Shown one piece after another: positions 1 to 8,327 of a stretch of 64,000 bases of DNA. A model generated the notes under the pieces. That model made no database searches and had not been told where the DNA came from. It saw only the letters and a list, made by a program, of their open reading frames with translations. Within the stretch, counting starts at the first letter, position 1. The number at the start of each line of letters is the position of its first letter. The position numbers were made by a program, and so were the translations under genes. Source of the stretch: Rhodospirillales bacterium (GTDB lineage Bacteria; Pseudomonadota; Alphaproteobacteria; Micavibrionales; Micavibrionaceae); assembly GCA_020638295.1 (NCBI GenBank), contig JACKIU010000002.1, positions 372,001 through 436,000 of the forward strand, in the 5' to 3' direction.

Positions 1-114
1 TCACATTATGTCAATGACATTTTTTCTCTGCCGTTTGCAGATGAATACGCACAGATAAACTGAATCTCAAAAATCTTGACGAAATCTAAAATTTGGCATA
101 GGGTGACTTCATAT

Positions 115-142
115 CCCGCCGCGTTTGGCGGGTTTTATTTTT
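115..142 (+). terminator. Rho-independent terminator
   Basis: Stem CCCGCC (115-120) pairs with GGCGGG (127-132) across a 6-base loop and is followed by a T-rich tract. It probably ends transcription of a plus-strand gene lying left of the window. Nothing convincing as a gene is seen in bases 1-114. Confidence 0.8.
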
Positions 143-159
143 ATCCCGTTCACCGCCGC

Positions 160-244
160 CATCCCGGCGCAGGCCGGGATCTTTTTAACCTAAAACAAGA
201 AGATTCCGGCCCTCGTGCCCCAGAGGGTATTCGCCGGAATGACG
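160..244. repeat. Palindromic repeat element upstream of greA
   Basis: Two hairpin modules in tandem: CATCCCGGC pairing towards GGGATC (160-181), then ATTCCGGC...GCCGGAATGACG (203-244). The right end, GGAATGACG, is the terminus shared with other elements in this window. The stretch CTCGTGCCCCAGAGGGTA (213-230) recurs near 27356. The element stops about 9 bases before the greA start codon. Confidence 0.75.
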
Positions 245-253
245 AAAAAACTT

Positions 254-727
254 ATGGACCAGATTCCTGTTACCAAAACCGGTTTTGAAACCCTCAACGC
301 CGAGCTGAAAGATTTGAAAACCGTACAGCGCCCGAATGTTATCGAGGCGATTGCCACAGCGCGCGAGCATGGCGACCTGTCCGAAAATGCTGAATATCAC
401 GCCGCGCGTGAACAACAGAGCTTTATCGAGGGACGGATCAAAGAGCTGGAAGCTGTGATCGGCCGCGCGCAGGTGATCGACCCGTCAACGATGTCTGGGA
501 CTTCCGTGAAATTCGGCGCGACGGTGACAATTGTCGATGAAGAAACGGATGAGGAATCCACCTATCAAATCGTCGGAGATTATGAAGCCGATCTAACGCA
601 TGGTAAAATCTCGATCAGCTCCCCCATCGCCAAAGGCCTGATCGGAAAATCCGAAGGGGATTCTGTGGTCATCAAAACGCCGAAGGGCGCGCGGGACTAC
701 GAGATTCTGAAAGTAAGTTTCGAGTAG
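254..727 (+). CDS. greA: Transcription elongation factor GreA
   Basis: GreA binds in the secondary channel of RNA polymerase and stimulates cleavage of backtracked transcripts. The 157-residue product matches the family length. Residues 1-75 form the coiled-coil finger; the acidic tip motif GDLSENAEY places Asp41 and Glu44 where the family has its catalytic pair. The C-terminal half is the FKBP-like domain. I chose the ATG at 254 because the protein then starts MDQIPVTKTG like other GreA proteins; an in-frame GTG at 215 and ATG at 239 lie inside the repeat element. The ribosome site is poor, so the repeat has probably replaced the native leader. Confidence 0.96.
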   Translation: MDQIPVTKTGFETLNAELKDLKTVQRPNVIEAIATAREHGDLSENAEYHAAREQQSFIEGRIKELEAVIGRAQVIDPSTMSGTSVKFGATVTIVDEETDEESTYQIVGDYEADLTHGKISISSPIAKGLIGKSEGDSVVIKTPKGARDYEILKVSFE

Positions 728-751
728 GTAGTTGTTAGTAAAAACTACCGA

Positions 752-1222
752 CTACTCCACCGGCACACCCGGTTCATCTTTCGCGCTACGGATATTCAGC
801 GAGGATTTGACCGAAACGACGTTCGGCGCTCTGGTCAATTCATGGGTGAGGAATTCCTGATAGCTGTCCCAGTCTTTGGCGATAATCTTCAGAATAAAAT
901 CAACATCGCCGGCCAGCATATGGCATTCGCGCACCATCGGCAGTTCGACCATATGTTTCTCAAAGGCTTCAAGATCTTTTTCAGCTTGCGATTCCAAACG
1001 TACCAGCGCAAACACCGTAACGCCGTATCCGAGAATCGCCGGATCGATCTGTGCGTGATAGCTGTGGATGTATCCGGCCTCTTCGAGTGCGCGGACGCGG
1101 CGCAAGCACGGTGGTGCAGAAATCCCTACGGATTTGGCCAGTTCCACGTTGGTCATCCGACCATCGGCCTGCAGATTTTGCAGGATCTTCTTGTCAATAG
1201 AATCAAGTTTTGAGCGGCGCAT
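752..1222 (-). CDS. Lrp/AsnC family transcriptional regulator
   Basis: A 156-residue feast/famine regulator. The N-terminal winged helix-turn-helix (about residues 8-60) has the family pattern LAKSVGISAPPCLRRVRAL, followed by a RAM ligand-binding domain from about residue 70. Such proteins form octamers and respond to amino acids. It is divergent from the ELM1-like gene, with 70 bases between, so it could control that gene and trxB; this is inferred from position only. The specific ligand cannot be told. Confidence 0.93.
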   Translation of the reverse strand: MRRSKLDSIDKKILQNLQADGRMTNVELAKSVGISAPPCLRRVRALEEAGYIHSYHAQIDPAILGYGVTVFALVRLESQAEKDLEAFEKHMVELPMVRECHMLAGDVDFILKIIAKDWDSYQEFLTHELTRAPNVVSVKSSLNIRSAKDEPGVPVE

Positions 1223-1292
1223 GGTGAACTTCTTTTTGATTAAATCGTTTCACAACAAGTTATCGGCTTGATATAAAGTTGCGCGAGGACAC

Positions 1293-2258
1293 ATGCAAGA
1301 ACTTTCAAAAAATATCACGAAAAAACTTTCATGCTGGGTTGTCACCGAAGGGTTTGCGGGCACGGAAAACCAATGTCTGGGCGTGGCCGAGGCGCTTGGT
1401 GCCCAGCCGGAAGTCAAGCGCATTGGACTGCGCCAACCGTGGAAAGCGCTCTCCCCCTATCTGGGGTTTGAGAATGCCTACACGTTCACCTCTGCTCTCA
1501 AAGCCCCATGGCCGGATTTGCTCATTGCCTCAGGACGCAAGTCGATTGCGGCTTCGCGCTATATCAAAAAAATGAGCGGCGGAAAGATTTTTACCGTGCA
1601 AATTCAGGACCCGCGTGTGAACCCTGCGCAATTCGATCTGATCGCCGTTCCAGCGCACGATCCAACGCGCGGAGACAATGTGATTGTGACAACCTCGGCG
1701 CCCAACCGGGTTACCGCAACCAGACTAGAAAAGGCCAAAGAAGAGTTCGCGGCCTTTGATGCCCTGCCGTCCCCACGCATTGCCGTGATGATTGGCGGTA
1801 ACAGCAAGGCCTACCGCATGGATGCGATTGCGATGCGCAAACTGGTGATCAAGCTGTCGAAACTTGAAGGCAGCTTGATGGTTTCGGCTTCGCGGCGCAC
1901 CGGCGAAGAGGGCTTAAGAATTCTGCATGAAACATTTGATGAGAGCGATCATTTCCTGTGGGATGGCCAAGGCCCAAATCCGTATTTCGGCATGCTGGCT
2001 TGGGCGGATATTATTCTGGTCACAGCCGATAGCGCCTCGATGCTGTCGGAAAGCTGCTCCACAGGCAAGCCGGTTTATATGGTTCCTCTGGACGCCAGAG
2101 GAAAAAGAGTCCATCCGCGTATTGACAAGCTCCATGAAAACCTTAGACAATCCGGATGTCTACGCGATTTTGACGGATATCTTGAAAGCTGGTCGTACGA
2201 ACCGCTTCATGATGCCGACATCGTTGCACAAGAAATTAGAAAGCGCATGAATTTATGA
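1293..2258 (+). CDS. ELM1/DUF1022-like protein
   Basis: A 321-residue protein of the family related to plant mitochondrial fission factor ELM1. Visible family features are the N-terminal WVVTEGFAGTENQ block, a central GGNSKAY glycine turn, SASRRTGEE and the C-terminal TADSASMLSESCSTGKPVY block. The fold is expected to be glycosyltransferase-B-like, but the bacterial function is unknown. GAGGA sits only 3 bases before the ATG. The last four bases (ATGA) overlap the trxB start, so the two are translationally coupled. Confidence 0.88.
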   Translation: MQELSKNITKKLSCWVVTEGFAGTENQCLGVAEALGAQPEVKRIGLRQPWKALSPYLGFENAYTFTSALKAPWPDLLIASGRKSIAASRYIKKMSGGKIFTVQIQDPRVNPAQFDLIAVPAHDPTRGDNVIVTTSAPNRVTATRLEKAKEEFAAFDALPSPRIAVMIGGNSKAYRMDAIAMRKLVIKLSKLEGSLMVSASRRTGEEGLRILHETFDESDHFLWDGQGPNPYFGMLAWADIILVTADSASMLSESCSTGKPVYMVPLDARGKRVHPRIDKLHENLRQSGCLRDFDGYLESWSYEPLHDADIVAQEIRKRMNL

Positions 2259-3232
2259 GTAATACACACCACAGCAAAGTTTTGATTATCGGCTCCGGCC
2301 CGGCCGGATATACGGCGGCGATTTATGCGGCGCGCGCCAATCTACAGCCCATTCTGGTCACCGGATTCGAACCGGGCGGGCAGCTCATGATCACGACCGA
2401 GGTTGAAAACTATCCCGGCTTTGCCGATGTCATTCAGGGTCCGTGGCTGATGGAGCAAATGAAGCTTCAGGCCGAACATGTCGGCACGACGATGATCAAC
2501 GATACCATCAAAGATGTTGATTTCTCATCCCGCCCGTTTAAAGCGATCGGCGATCAAGGCACAGTTTACACCGGCGATACGGTGATTATATGTACCGGTG
2601 CGAAAGCGCGCTGGTTAGGGCTACCCTCCGAAGAACATTTTCGCGGCAAAGGCGTATCGGCCTGTGCAACCTGTGACGGGTTTTTCTTCCGCGGAAAAGA
2701 GGTGGCGATTGTCGGCGGCGGGAATTCTGCCGTTGAGGAAGCGTTGTTTCTGACGAATTTCTGCTCGAAAGTCACCCTCATTCACCGCCGCGATTCTTTG
2801 CGTGCCGAAAAAATCATGCAAGAGCGCCTGTTCGAAAATGAAAAAGTTGCGGTGATTTGGGATACGACAGTCGAGGACATTGTCGGCGATGATGCAGGCA
2901 TGACGGGCCTGCGCCTGAAAAATATCAAAACCGGCGAAGAAAGCACGCTGGAAGCCGACGGTCTGTTTGTAGCGATCGGCCACGATCCGGCGACAGAGCT
3001 TTTCAAAGGCAAGCTGAAAATGGATGAGGCCGGTTATATCAACACTGCGGCGGACTCGACGGCAACCTCGGTTGCAGGTGTATTCGCGGCCGGAGATGTC
3101 GCCGATCATGTTTACCGTCAGGCGGTGACAGCCGCCGGTATGGGCTGCATGGCTGCGCTGGAAGCCGATCGTTTTCTTGCTACGCAACAACAGGCTTCAG
3201 GCGGCAAAACGCCTATACGTGCGGCAGAATAA
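2255..3232 (+). CDS. trxB: Thioredoxin reductase
   Basis: NADPH-dependent flavoenzyme that reduces thioredoxin in the cytoplasm. The 325 residues show the FAD-binding GSGPAGYTAAIYAA near residue 13, the redox disulphide CATC (Cys137, Cys140), the NADPH-binding GGGNSAVEEA around 153, and the C-terminal FAD motif AGDVADHVYRQAVTAAGMG. Length and order are standard. It overlaps the ELM1-like gene by four bases. Confidence 0.97.
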   Translation: MSNTHHSKVLIIGSGPAGYTAAIYAARANLQPILVTGFEPGGQLMITTEVENYPGFADVIQGPWLMEQMKLQAEHVGTTMINDTIKDVDFSSRPFKAIGDQGTVYTGDTVIICTGAKARWLGLPSEEHFRGKGVSACATCDGFFFRGKEVAIVGGGNSAVEEALFLTNFCSKVTLIHRRDSLRAEKIMQERLFENEKVAVIWDTTVEDIVGDDAGMTGLRLKNIKTGEESTLEADGLFVAIGHDPATELFKGKLKMDEAGYINTAADSTATSVAGVFAAGDVADHVYRQAVTAAGMGCMAALEADRFLATQQQASGGKTPIRAAE

Positions 3233-3266
3233 AACAGCCTAAAACACACATCAAACATTCCGAGCC

Positions 3267-3295
3267 GCTTCGTTTTTAAATGCCGAAAACGAAGC
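3267..3295 (+). terminator. Hairpin after trxB, possible terminator
   Basis: A 10-base-pair stem (GCTTCGTTTT with AAAACGAAGC) encloses a 9-base loop 34 bases after the trxB stop. A T8 run follows at 3304-3312 after an AT-rich gap, so termination is plausible but the T tract is displaced. Confidence 0.45.
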
Positions 3296-3346
3296 AAAAT
3301 AACGTTTTTTTTAGCAAAAAAAGATATATTTTTTCTTCCGAAACTC

Positions 3347-3375
3347 TTGAAAACATAGGCAAGATCACATATAAC
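3347..3375 (+). promoter_or_regulatory. Sigma-70-type promoter of the small RNA candidate
   Basis: TTGAAA (3347-3352) and TATAAC (3370-3375) with a 17-base spacer, the best housekeeping-type promoter in the window. Transcription would start near 3382. Confidence 0.7.
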
Positions 3376-3381
3376 CTCGTC

Positions 3382-3496
3382 ATCAACATCCCTGTTGATA
3401 AGGGTCTGTAAAGGATCCTTGCGTCTCCCAGACGTGAAACCTCCCTGTTCAACTCGCCGGGCCCGCTGATTTTCAGTGAGATGCCCGGTTTTTTTT
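3382..3496 (+). ncRNA. Candidate small regulatory RNA, about 115 nt
   Basis: No open reading frame of note lies between trxB and the lipase gene, but a strong promoter and a terminator frame three hairpins. Hairpin 1 pairs ATCAAC with GTTGAT near 3383-3402. Hairpin 2 is CGTCT-CCC-AGACG near 3422-3434. Hairpin 3 is the terminator. Between hairpins 2 and 3 lies an unpaired CCTCCCT, complementary to Shine-Dalgarno sequences, a feature of known alphaproteobacterial mRNA-binding sRNAs. I do not recognise the family. It could instead be an attenuated leader of the lipase gene. Confidence 0.55.
3457..3496 (+). terminator. Rho-independent terminator of the small RNA candidate
   Basis: Outer stem CCGGGC (3457-3462) with GCCCGG (3483-3488), inner stem CGCTGA with TCAGTG, then T8 at 3489-3496. 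Confidence 0.75.
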
Positions 3497-3528
3497 GCTA
3501 CACTCCTTATATTAAGAATCAATCATAA

Positions 3529-3553
3529 AAAACCCGTTCGGGTTTTGCCTTTT
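3529..3553. terminator. Short bidirectional hairpin
   Basis: AAAACCC pairs with GGGTTTT around a GTTC loop (3529-3546), so there are T runs on either strand. It lies 20 bases before the lipase start and may terminate read-through or act in the leader. Confidence 0.4.
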
Positions 3554-3572
3554 CTAAAAGAGTTTAAGTTTC

Positions 3573-4775
3573 GTGAGCACTGATCAGAATACCATCGTCG
3601 TCCTGTTTAATTATGGCGGCGGTATGCGCGGGTTAATCCCGGCGTATTTGATGAGCGCGATTGAAGAGCGCACGGGCCTGCGCATGAGCGAGATGGTCGA
3701 TATTTTTGCCGGACCGTCGACCGGTGCGATTTTGAATGCCGCACTAAATGTGCCGCATGACGATGATCCCACGCAGCCAAAATGGCGGGCGCGGCATATG
3801 GTAAAATTCTACGAGCGCGAAGGAAGCAAGATTTTCCCGGCGGACAGGTTCAGAGATTTTCGCGCCTTCGTGCATGACTTCAACAACCGGACAATGAAGA
3901 TCGGCCAACTGCAAAACCTGATGCGCAAAGGACATTACGATCCGTCTTATCTCTCCTATTGCCTGCGCGGATTGTATGGCAAACGCAAACTTTCCGAGAC
4001 GCTGAAAAGCCTGATCATTCCGGTTTATAATATTGACGGCGAGCAACTCGCTCTTGTCGAAGAAGCGGGGGAAAGCGCCAACACGCCGGTCCATACCAAA
4101 AATAATTTTGTTGACGGCGGCGGACACGCCGTATGGCTTAAGCATATTCAACAGCGGCGCAACCGCCTTAAAACTCCCGATGTTGAATTGCATGACGCCA
4201 TTCTGGCCAGTGCGGCAGCCCCGACCTATTTCCCGTGCCATCACTTCAAGGCGACCCATGCGATGAGTGGCAAGACGGTCGAGTATTCCGGGATCGACGG
4301 CAGTATTTTCGACAACCCCTGCATTTCCTATCACGGCGCGATCCGCCAGCATATAGAGGCCGGGACGCGGGTGATTATGATTTTGCTGGGAACCGGCTAT
4401 ACACACCGTTCCTTCAAAAAAGAGGCTTGGAACAACTATGGCGGGCTGGGCGTTGTCGATCCGATGAATGATTTGCCACTCATCAATATCCTGTTCCACG
4501 CGCCGGAATCGGCGCTTATTGAAAGTTTTCGGCAGGAACTGGGCGATGATTTGTTTGTGTTTAACAAATCGCTGGTTAGTGACATCGGTAAGCCCGATGC
4601 TGTCAATCTGGCGATTGATGACGCCGGATCAGAAAATTTAAAGCGGATGAGCCACTTCTCTGAGGCAATTCTAGAAGAACAGAGCCAGGAATTTGACCGA
4701 CTCTGTCATATTTTGGTGCGTAACCGCGACTCTAAGCCACAAAAGCGCAGTTTTTGGTCGAAGGTGTTTGGTTAG
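3573..4775 (+). CDS. Patatin-like phospholipase family protein
   Basis: A 400-residue putative lipid acyl hydrolase. The N-terminus has the oxyanion-hole motif GGGMRG (residues 15-20) and the nucleophile elbow GPSTG with Ser49. The second dyad member is probably the Asp in GIDGS near residue 240 (DGG or DGA is usual). The start is GTG with no strong ribosome site. No membrane segment or signal peptide is visible. Neighbours give no pathway; there is no nucleotide cyclase nearby, so a CBASS role is not supported. Confidence 0.85.
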   Translation: MSTDQNTIVVLFNYGGGMRGLIPAYLMSAIEERTGLRMSEMVDIFAGPSTGAILNAALNVPHDDDPTQPKWRARHMVKFYEREGSKIFPADRFRDFRAFVHDFNNRTMKIGQLQNLMRKGHYDPSYLSYCLRGLYGKRKLSETLKSLIIPVYNIDGEQLALVEEAGESANTPVHTKNNFVDGGGHAVWLKHIQQRRNRLKTPDVELHDAILASAAAPTYFPCHHFKATHAMSGKTVEYSGIDGSIFDNPCISYHGAIRQHIEAGTRVIMILLGTGYTHRSFKKEAWNNYGGLGVVDPMNDLPLINILFHAPESALIESFRQELGDDLFVFNKSLVSDIGKPDAVNLAIDDAGSENLKRMSHFSEAILEEQSQEFDRLCHILVRNRDSKPQKRSFWSKVFG

Positions 4776-4817
4776 GATAATAAGCCTAATCCTTTAAAAT
4801 TTTTCCATAAAATTTTA

Positions 4818-4845
4818 TTGACTATTAACATAACTTTAATATAAA
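4818..4845 (+). promoter_or_regulatory. Promoter of the 4879 gene
   Basis: TTGACT (4818-4823), a 16-base spacer, and TATAAA (4840-4845), within an AT-rich 100-base gap. The ribosome site AAGGA (4868-4872) follows. Confidence 0.6.
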
Positions 4846-4878
4846 CTCATCAAACAAACAGATTTGAAAGGAAAAATA

Positions 4879-5970
4879 ATGGCCACCACTCTGACACAGG
4901 ATTTTGCAGATACAAATCTTCAAGACCGTTTTGAAATCGTTAAGGTTACAAACCCTCAAGATCCTTTAATTTCCAAATATTATGAAGGATTTTCAAGCAT
5001 TTTTACACTGCCGGAAATTCGCCGCAGCGAAGAGGGAATCCGTTTATGGTTGCAAACCAATAACAATGAACGCATGCAGGCTGGAAATGGACCAACAGAA
5101 CATGCTCTCCTGATGGTGGTTGATAAAGAAACCGATCAAGTGGTCGGGGGCTGGGACAGCGTTAAATTTACGACTCATAACCTCACCGAAGACCAGACAA
5201 ATGGATATCTTGGCGGCGCGCAGGGGACCTATGTATGGGTCAAGGACGGATACCGGACAAGGGATCTGGGCGAAGACTTTTTTACAACTTTGAAAGAGTG
5301 CGCCCAAGAAGATCTGAACGAATGGCTGGGTCAAAAAACCGGCCAGTCGGCAGAAGGTAAAAGCTTCATTTATTTCGAACACGAAGATCCTACGCGCATG
5401 AGCTTTAATGATTTGAGAGAAGACTATGACGCGGCGGGAATTACGACGACACAACGCCTGAGAGCTTTTGCAAAAAGAGGTTCTCAAATCGTACATCTGT
5501 GTCCTCCTGGTTCTTCTGGTGTTTATGCCCAAACGGCCTATCCCGAGGTTGGAGACACTGCGATAGATCAGGAGAACGCTGCCGATTATCTCCTGCTGAC
5601 AGCCATCGCCCCCGATAACCGTAAACTTACAAATCATGTGATGTACAGTGCCATAAAATCCGTTGCGACCGTTCTGGCGACGGACAATGGAAAATTTAAC
5701 GTTATGGATCACGACGTTCTTCGCAGAATGGAACAAGATTTAAAAGACGCTCCTGCTATCCAGCTGGAAAGACGAACCAACCGGGACGCGCTTATTGCAT
5801 TGCAGGCCCTTATGGATAAAGCGACTTCCGAAGTCAGGGATCACAATACCCTTGTGGGAGAACATCTAAATCTTCCTCCAATTGACAGTGGAACCTCTTT
5901 TGAAGGTGATCTTCGATCAGCTCTTCTGCAACAAGGTGTGCAAGCAAATTATTCACAACTTGTTGTTTAA
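4879..5970 (+). CDS. Hypothetical protein, possibly GNAT-like fold
   Basis: A 363-residue soluble protein that I do not recognise. The first half alternates beta-rich stretches with a segment YRTRDLGEDFFTTLKECAQE that loosely resembles the acetyl-CoA loop and helix of GNAT acyltransferases; this is a weak resemblance. The C-terminal third is helical and charged. The ATG at 4879 is chosen over an upstream TTG because AAGGA precedes it by six bases and a strong promoter lies upstream. It is a single-gene unit that meets the aminotransferase gene tail to tail with a 4-base overlap. Confidence 0.7.
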   Translation: MATTLTQDFADTNLQDRFEIVKVTNPQDPLISKYYEGFSSIFTLPEIRRSEEGIRLWLQTNNNERMQAGNGPTEHALLMVVDKETDQVVGGWDSVKFTTHNLTEDQTNGYLGGAQGTYVWVKDGYRTRDLGEDFFTTLKECAQEDLNEWLGQKTGQSAEGKSFIYFEHEDPTRMSFNDLREDYDAAGITTTQRLRAFAKRGSQIVHLCPPGSSGVYAQTAYPEVGDTAIDQENAADYLLLTAIAPDNRKLTNHVMYSAIKSVATVLATDNGKFNVMDHDVLRRMEQDLKDAPAIQLERRTNRDALIALQALMDKATSEVRDHNTLVGEHLNLPPIDSGTSFEGDLRSALLQQGVQANYSQLVV

Positions 5971-7204
5971 GCTGCCTTCGCTTCGCCTTGTAATGCCGCG
6001 CAGGCGCGCTGGATGCGTTTGCAGGCCTCGGTGAGCGCCTCGGTTGATGTCGCATAGGAAATGCGGAAATGCGGAGAGAGGCCGAAGGCTTCACCGTGGA
6101 CACAGGCCACGCCTTCGCTTTCGAGCAGATAGGTGACGAAATCCTCATCACTTTCGATCACCTTGCCCCCATTTGGACTATTAGGGGGCGTGGTTTTGCC
6201 GATGCAACCGGCGCAAGATGGATAAACGTAGAATGCGCCTTCGGGGGTGATGCAGGAAATGCCCTCGGCCTCATTGAGCATGTCAACCACCAGATTGCGG
6301 CGCTGTTTAAACACGGCGTTGCGCTCTTGCAGGAAGGACTGGTCGCCGTTGAGGGCTTCGACGGCTGCGGCCTGAGAAATCGAACACGGATTGGAGGTGC
6401 TTTGACTTTGGACCTTGGCCATCGCCTTGATCAGGTCTTTCGGCCCGCCCGCATAGCCGATCCGCCATCCGGTCATCGCGTAGGCTTTGGATACGCCGTT
6501 CACGGTCAGGGTGCGATCATAAAGCCTGGGTTCAACCTGGGCGGGCGTGACGTATTCAAACCCGTCATAGACGAGATGCTCATACATATCGTCGGTCATA
6601 ACGTAGACATGCGAGTGTTTGAGCAACACATCGGTGAGCGCTTTAAGCTCGTCATGGCTGCTGTAGGCACCGCCGGTCGGGTTGGAGGGCGAGTTAAAGA
6701 TCAGCCATTTGGTTTTCGGAGTAATCGCCGCATCGAGATCCTCGGCGCGGAGTTTAAAATCATTACTTTCCGGGCAATCGACAATGACAGGCGTACCTTC
6801 GGCCAACAACGTCATATCGGGGTATGACACCCAGTACGGCGCGGGATAATCACTTCATCTCCCGGATTCACAGAGGCCATCAGCGCATTGTAAAGAATCT
6901 GTTTCCCGCCGGTGCCGACGGTGATTTGTTCGCGGGTATATTCGAGATCGTTATCGCGTTTGAATTTTGCAATAATCGCGTCTTTGAGTTCCGGCGTTCC
7001 ATCCACAGCGGTATATTTGGTTTCGCCTGCATCAATGGCGGCTTTGGCGGCGTCCTTGATAAAATCAGGCGTATCGAAGTCCGGCTCCCCCGCCCCCAGA
7101 CCGATCACATCGCGCCCTGCGGCTTTAAGCTCCTTGGCCTTGGTCGAAACGGCGATGGTCGGAGAAGGTTTAATACGGCTGAGGCGGTCGGCAATGATGG
7201 ACAT
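5967..7204 (-). pseudogene. aatA: Aspartate aminotransferase, one-base frameshift
   Basis: A class I pyridoxal-phosphate aminotransferase of the alphaproteobacterial AatA type, in two frames. The first 129 codons from 7204 start MSIIADRLSRIKPSPT and contain GLGAGEPDFDTP. The rest, from about 6838 to 5967, has SPSNPTGG and the PLP-lysine region VNGVSKAYAMTGWRIGYAGG. At about 6838-6845 the sense strand reads CCGCGCCG where CCGGCGCCG would restore the expected APYWVSYPD junction, so one G is missing. Apart from this the gene is complete and well conserved (about 400 residues), which fits a recent mutation or an assembly error. A ribosome site AAGGGAAAG precedes the start. Confidence 0.9.
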
Positions 7205-7361
7205 AGTCTTTCCCTTTTGTTGTTTATAGCCCGGACATTGGAGGGCTTATCTCACAAATTCGGAAGTTTTTGTGTTAACCTTCCGCTTTCTGTTGTAAGA
7301 ATTCTGCAAGGAATTAGCAAGGTCCGTTTATTTCTCTCAGCTATATACAACAAAAACTCTG

Positions 7362-8327
7362 ATGAAGCATTTATTGAGCCAGCATAAACTTTTGATCAAA
7401 ATCGTCATCTCCTTGGCGATTATGGCGCTGCTCGCCATGCGTATGGACTTAGGGGCGCTGGGCGAACATATCGGCGACATTCAGGGGCCGGTCTGGCTGG
7501 TGGCGGCCCTGATGATTTTTGTGCAGATCATTGCGCTGGCCTATCGGTGGTTTTTGCTGATTAATGCGCATGAACATCGCATTACATATCACAACGCGAT
7601 GCGCGTGACGCTGGCCAGTATGATTGCCAATTACCTGTTTATAACCTCGATTGGCGGGATTATCGTCCGCGTTGCGATGAGTGTGCAAAGCGGAATCTCT
7701 CTGGTGCGTTCGATTGCGGCGACGGCGCTTGACCGGGTGATGACCCTGCTGGCGCTTCTGATCCTGACAGCCCTGTTTTTGCCGGTACTGAGCGCGATTG
7801 CCAGCCATGATATGTTTAGTCACGCCATCTTTATTCTGGGGCTATTTAGCTGCGGAGCGTTTTTGTTTGCCCTGCTGATGTTTGAAACGTTCCGGCGCAA
7901 GATTATTTTTTCACATCGAAAAGTGACAATGTGTTTCAAATATTTACGCACCGTGATGACCGATCACAACATAATGGGCAAAATCGTTATTTCCAGCCTG
8001 ATCGGACAGGTTGCCTATTTTGCCGCCGTTTATGCGGTGACAGCGTCTATGGGAATTGAGTTCTCATGGCTGCATTTCATTTCCATTCTGCCGCTGATTA
8101 CGATTATCGCCAGCCTGCCGGTTGGCTATGGCGGATGGGGTATTCGTGAAGGGGCGTTTGTGTACGGCCTCGGACTGATTGATATTCCGATTGAGGTCGC
8201 CTTTGCCGCTTCGGTGCAAATTGGCCTGATCAGCATGATTTGCGCGTTTATCGTCGGCATTCCGGCACTGGTTTTACGCCGTAACTCCGCGTTCAAACTG
8301 CCGGGCTTTATCCGCCAGAACCGATGA
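7362..8327 (+). CDS. LPG-synthase-type transmembrane protein (UPF0104-like)
   Basis: A 321-residue integral membrane protein with about eight hydrophobic segments, matching the flippase domain of lysylphosphatidylglycerol synthases (also seen alone in YbhN/AglD-like proteins). Family signs are RWFLLINAHEHRITYHNA, the SIGGIIVRVA segment and the C-terminal YGGWGIREGAF motif. The aminoacyl-transferase domain is absent, so it probably moves or binds a lipid rather than modifying it. ATGA overlap couples it to the O-antigen ligase gene, which points to surface glycolipid work. Confidence 0.85.
   Translation: MKHLLSQHKLLIKIVISLAIMALLAMRMDLGALGEHIGDIQGPVWLVAALMIFVQIIALAYRWFLLINAHEHRITYHNAMRVTLASMIANYLFITSIGGIIVRVAMSVQSGISLVRSIAATALDRVMTLLALLILTALFLPVLSAIASHDMFSHAIFILGLFSCGAFLFALLMFETFRRKIIFSHRKVTMCFKYLRTVMTDHNIMGKIVISSLIGQVAYFAAVYAVTASMGIEFSWLHFISILPLITIIASLPVGYGGWGIREGAFVYGLGLIDIPIEVAFAASVQIGLISMICAFIVGIPALVLRRNSAFKLPGFIRQNR

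Noticed and set aside
76..104. Promoter (TTGACG, 17 bases, TAGGGT) before greA
   Set aside because: The -10 is poor and the terminator at 115-142 would stop any transcript before greA.
3573..4775. Patatin gene as a CBASS effector
   Set aside because: No CD-NTase, Cap2 or Cap3 gene is nearby.
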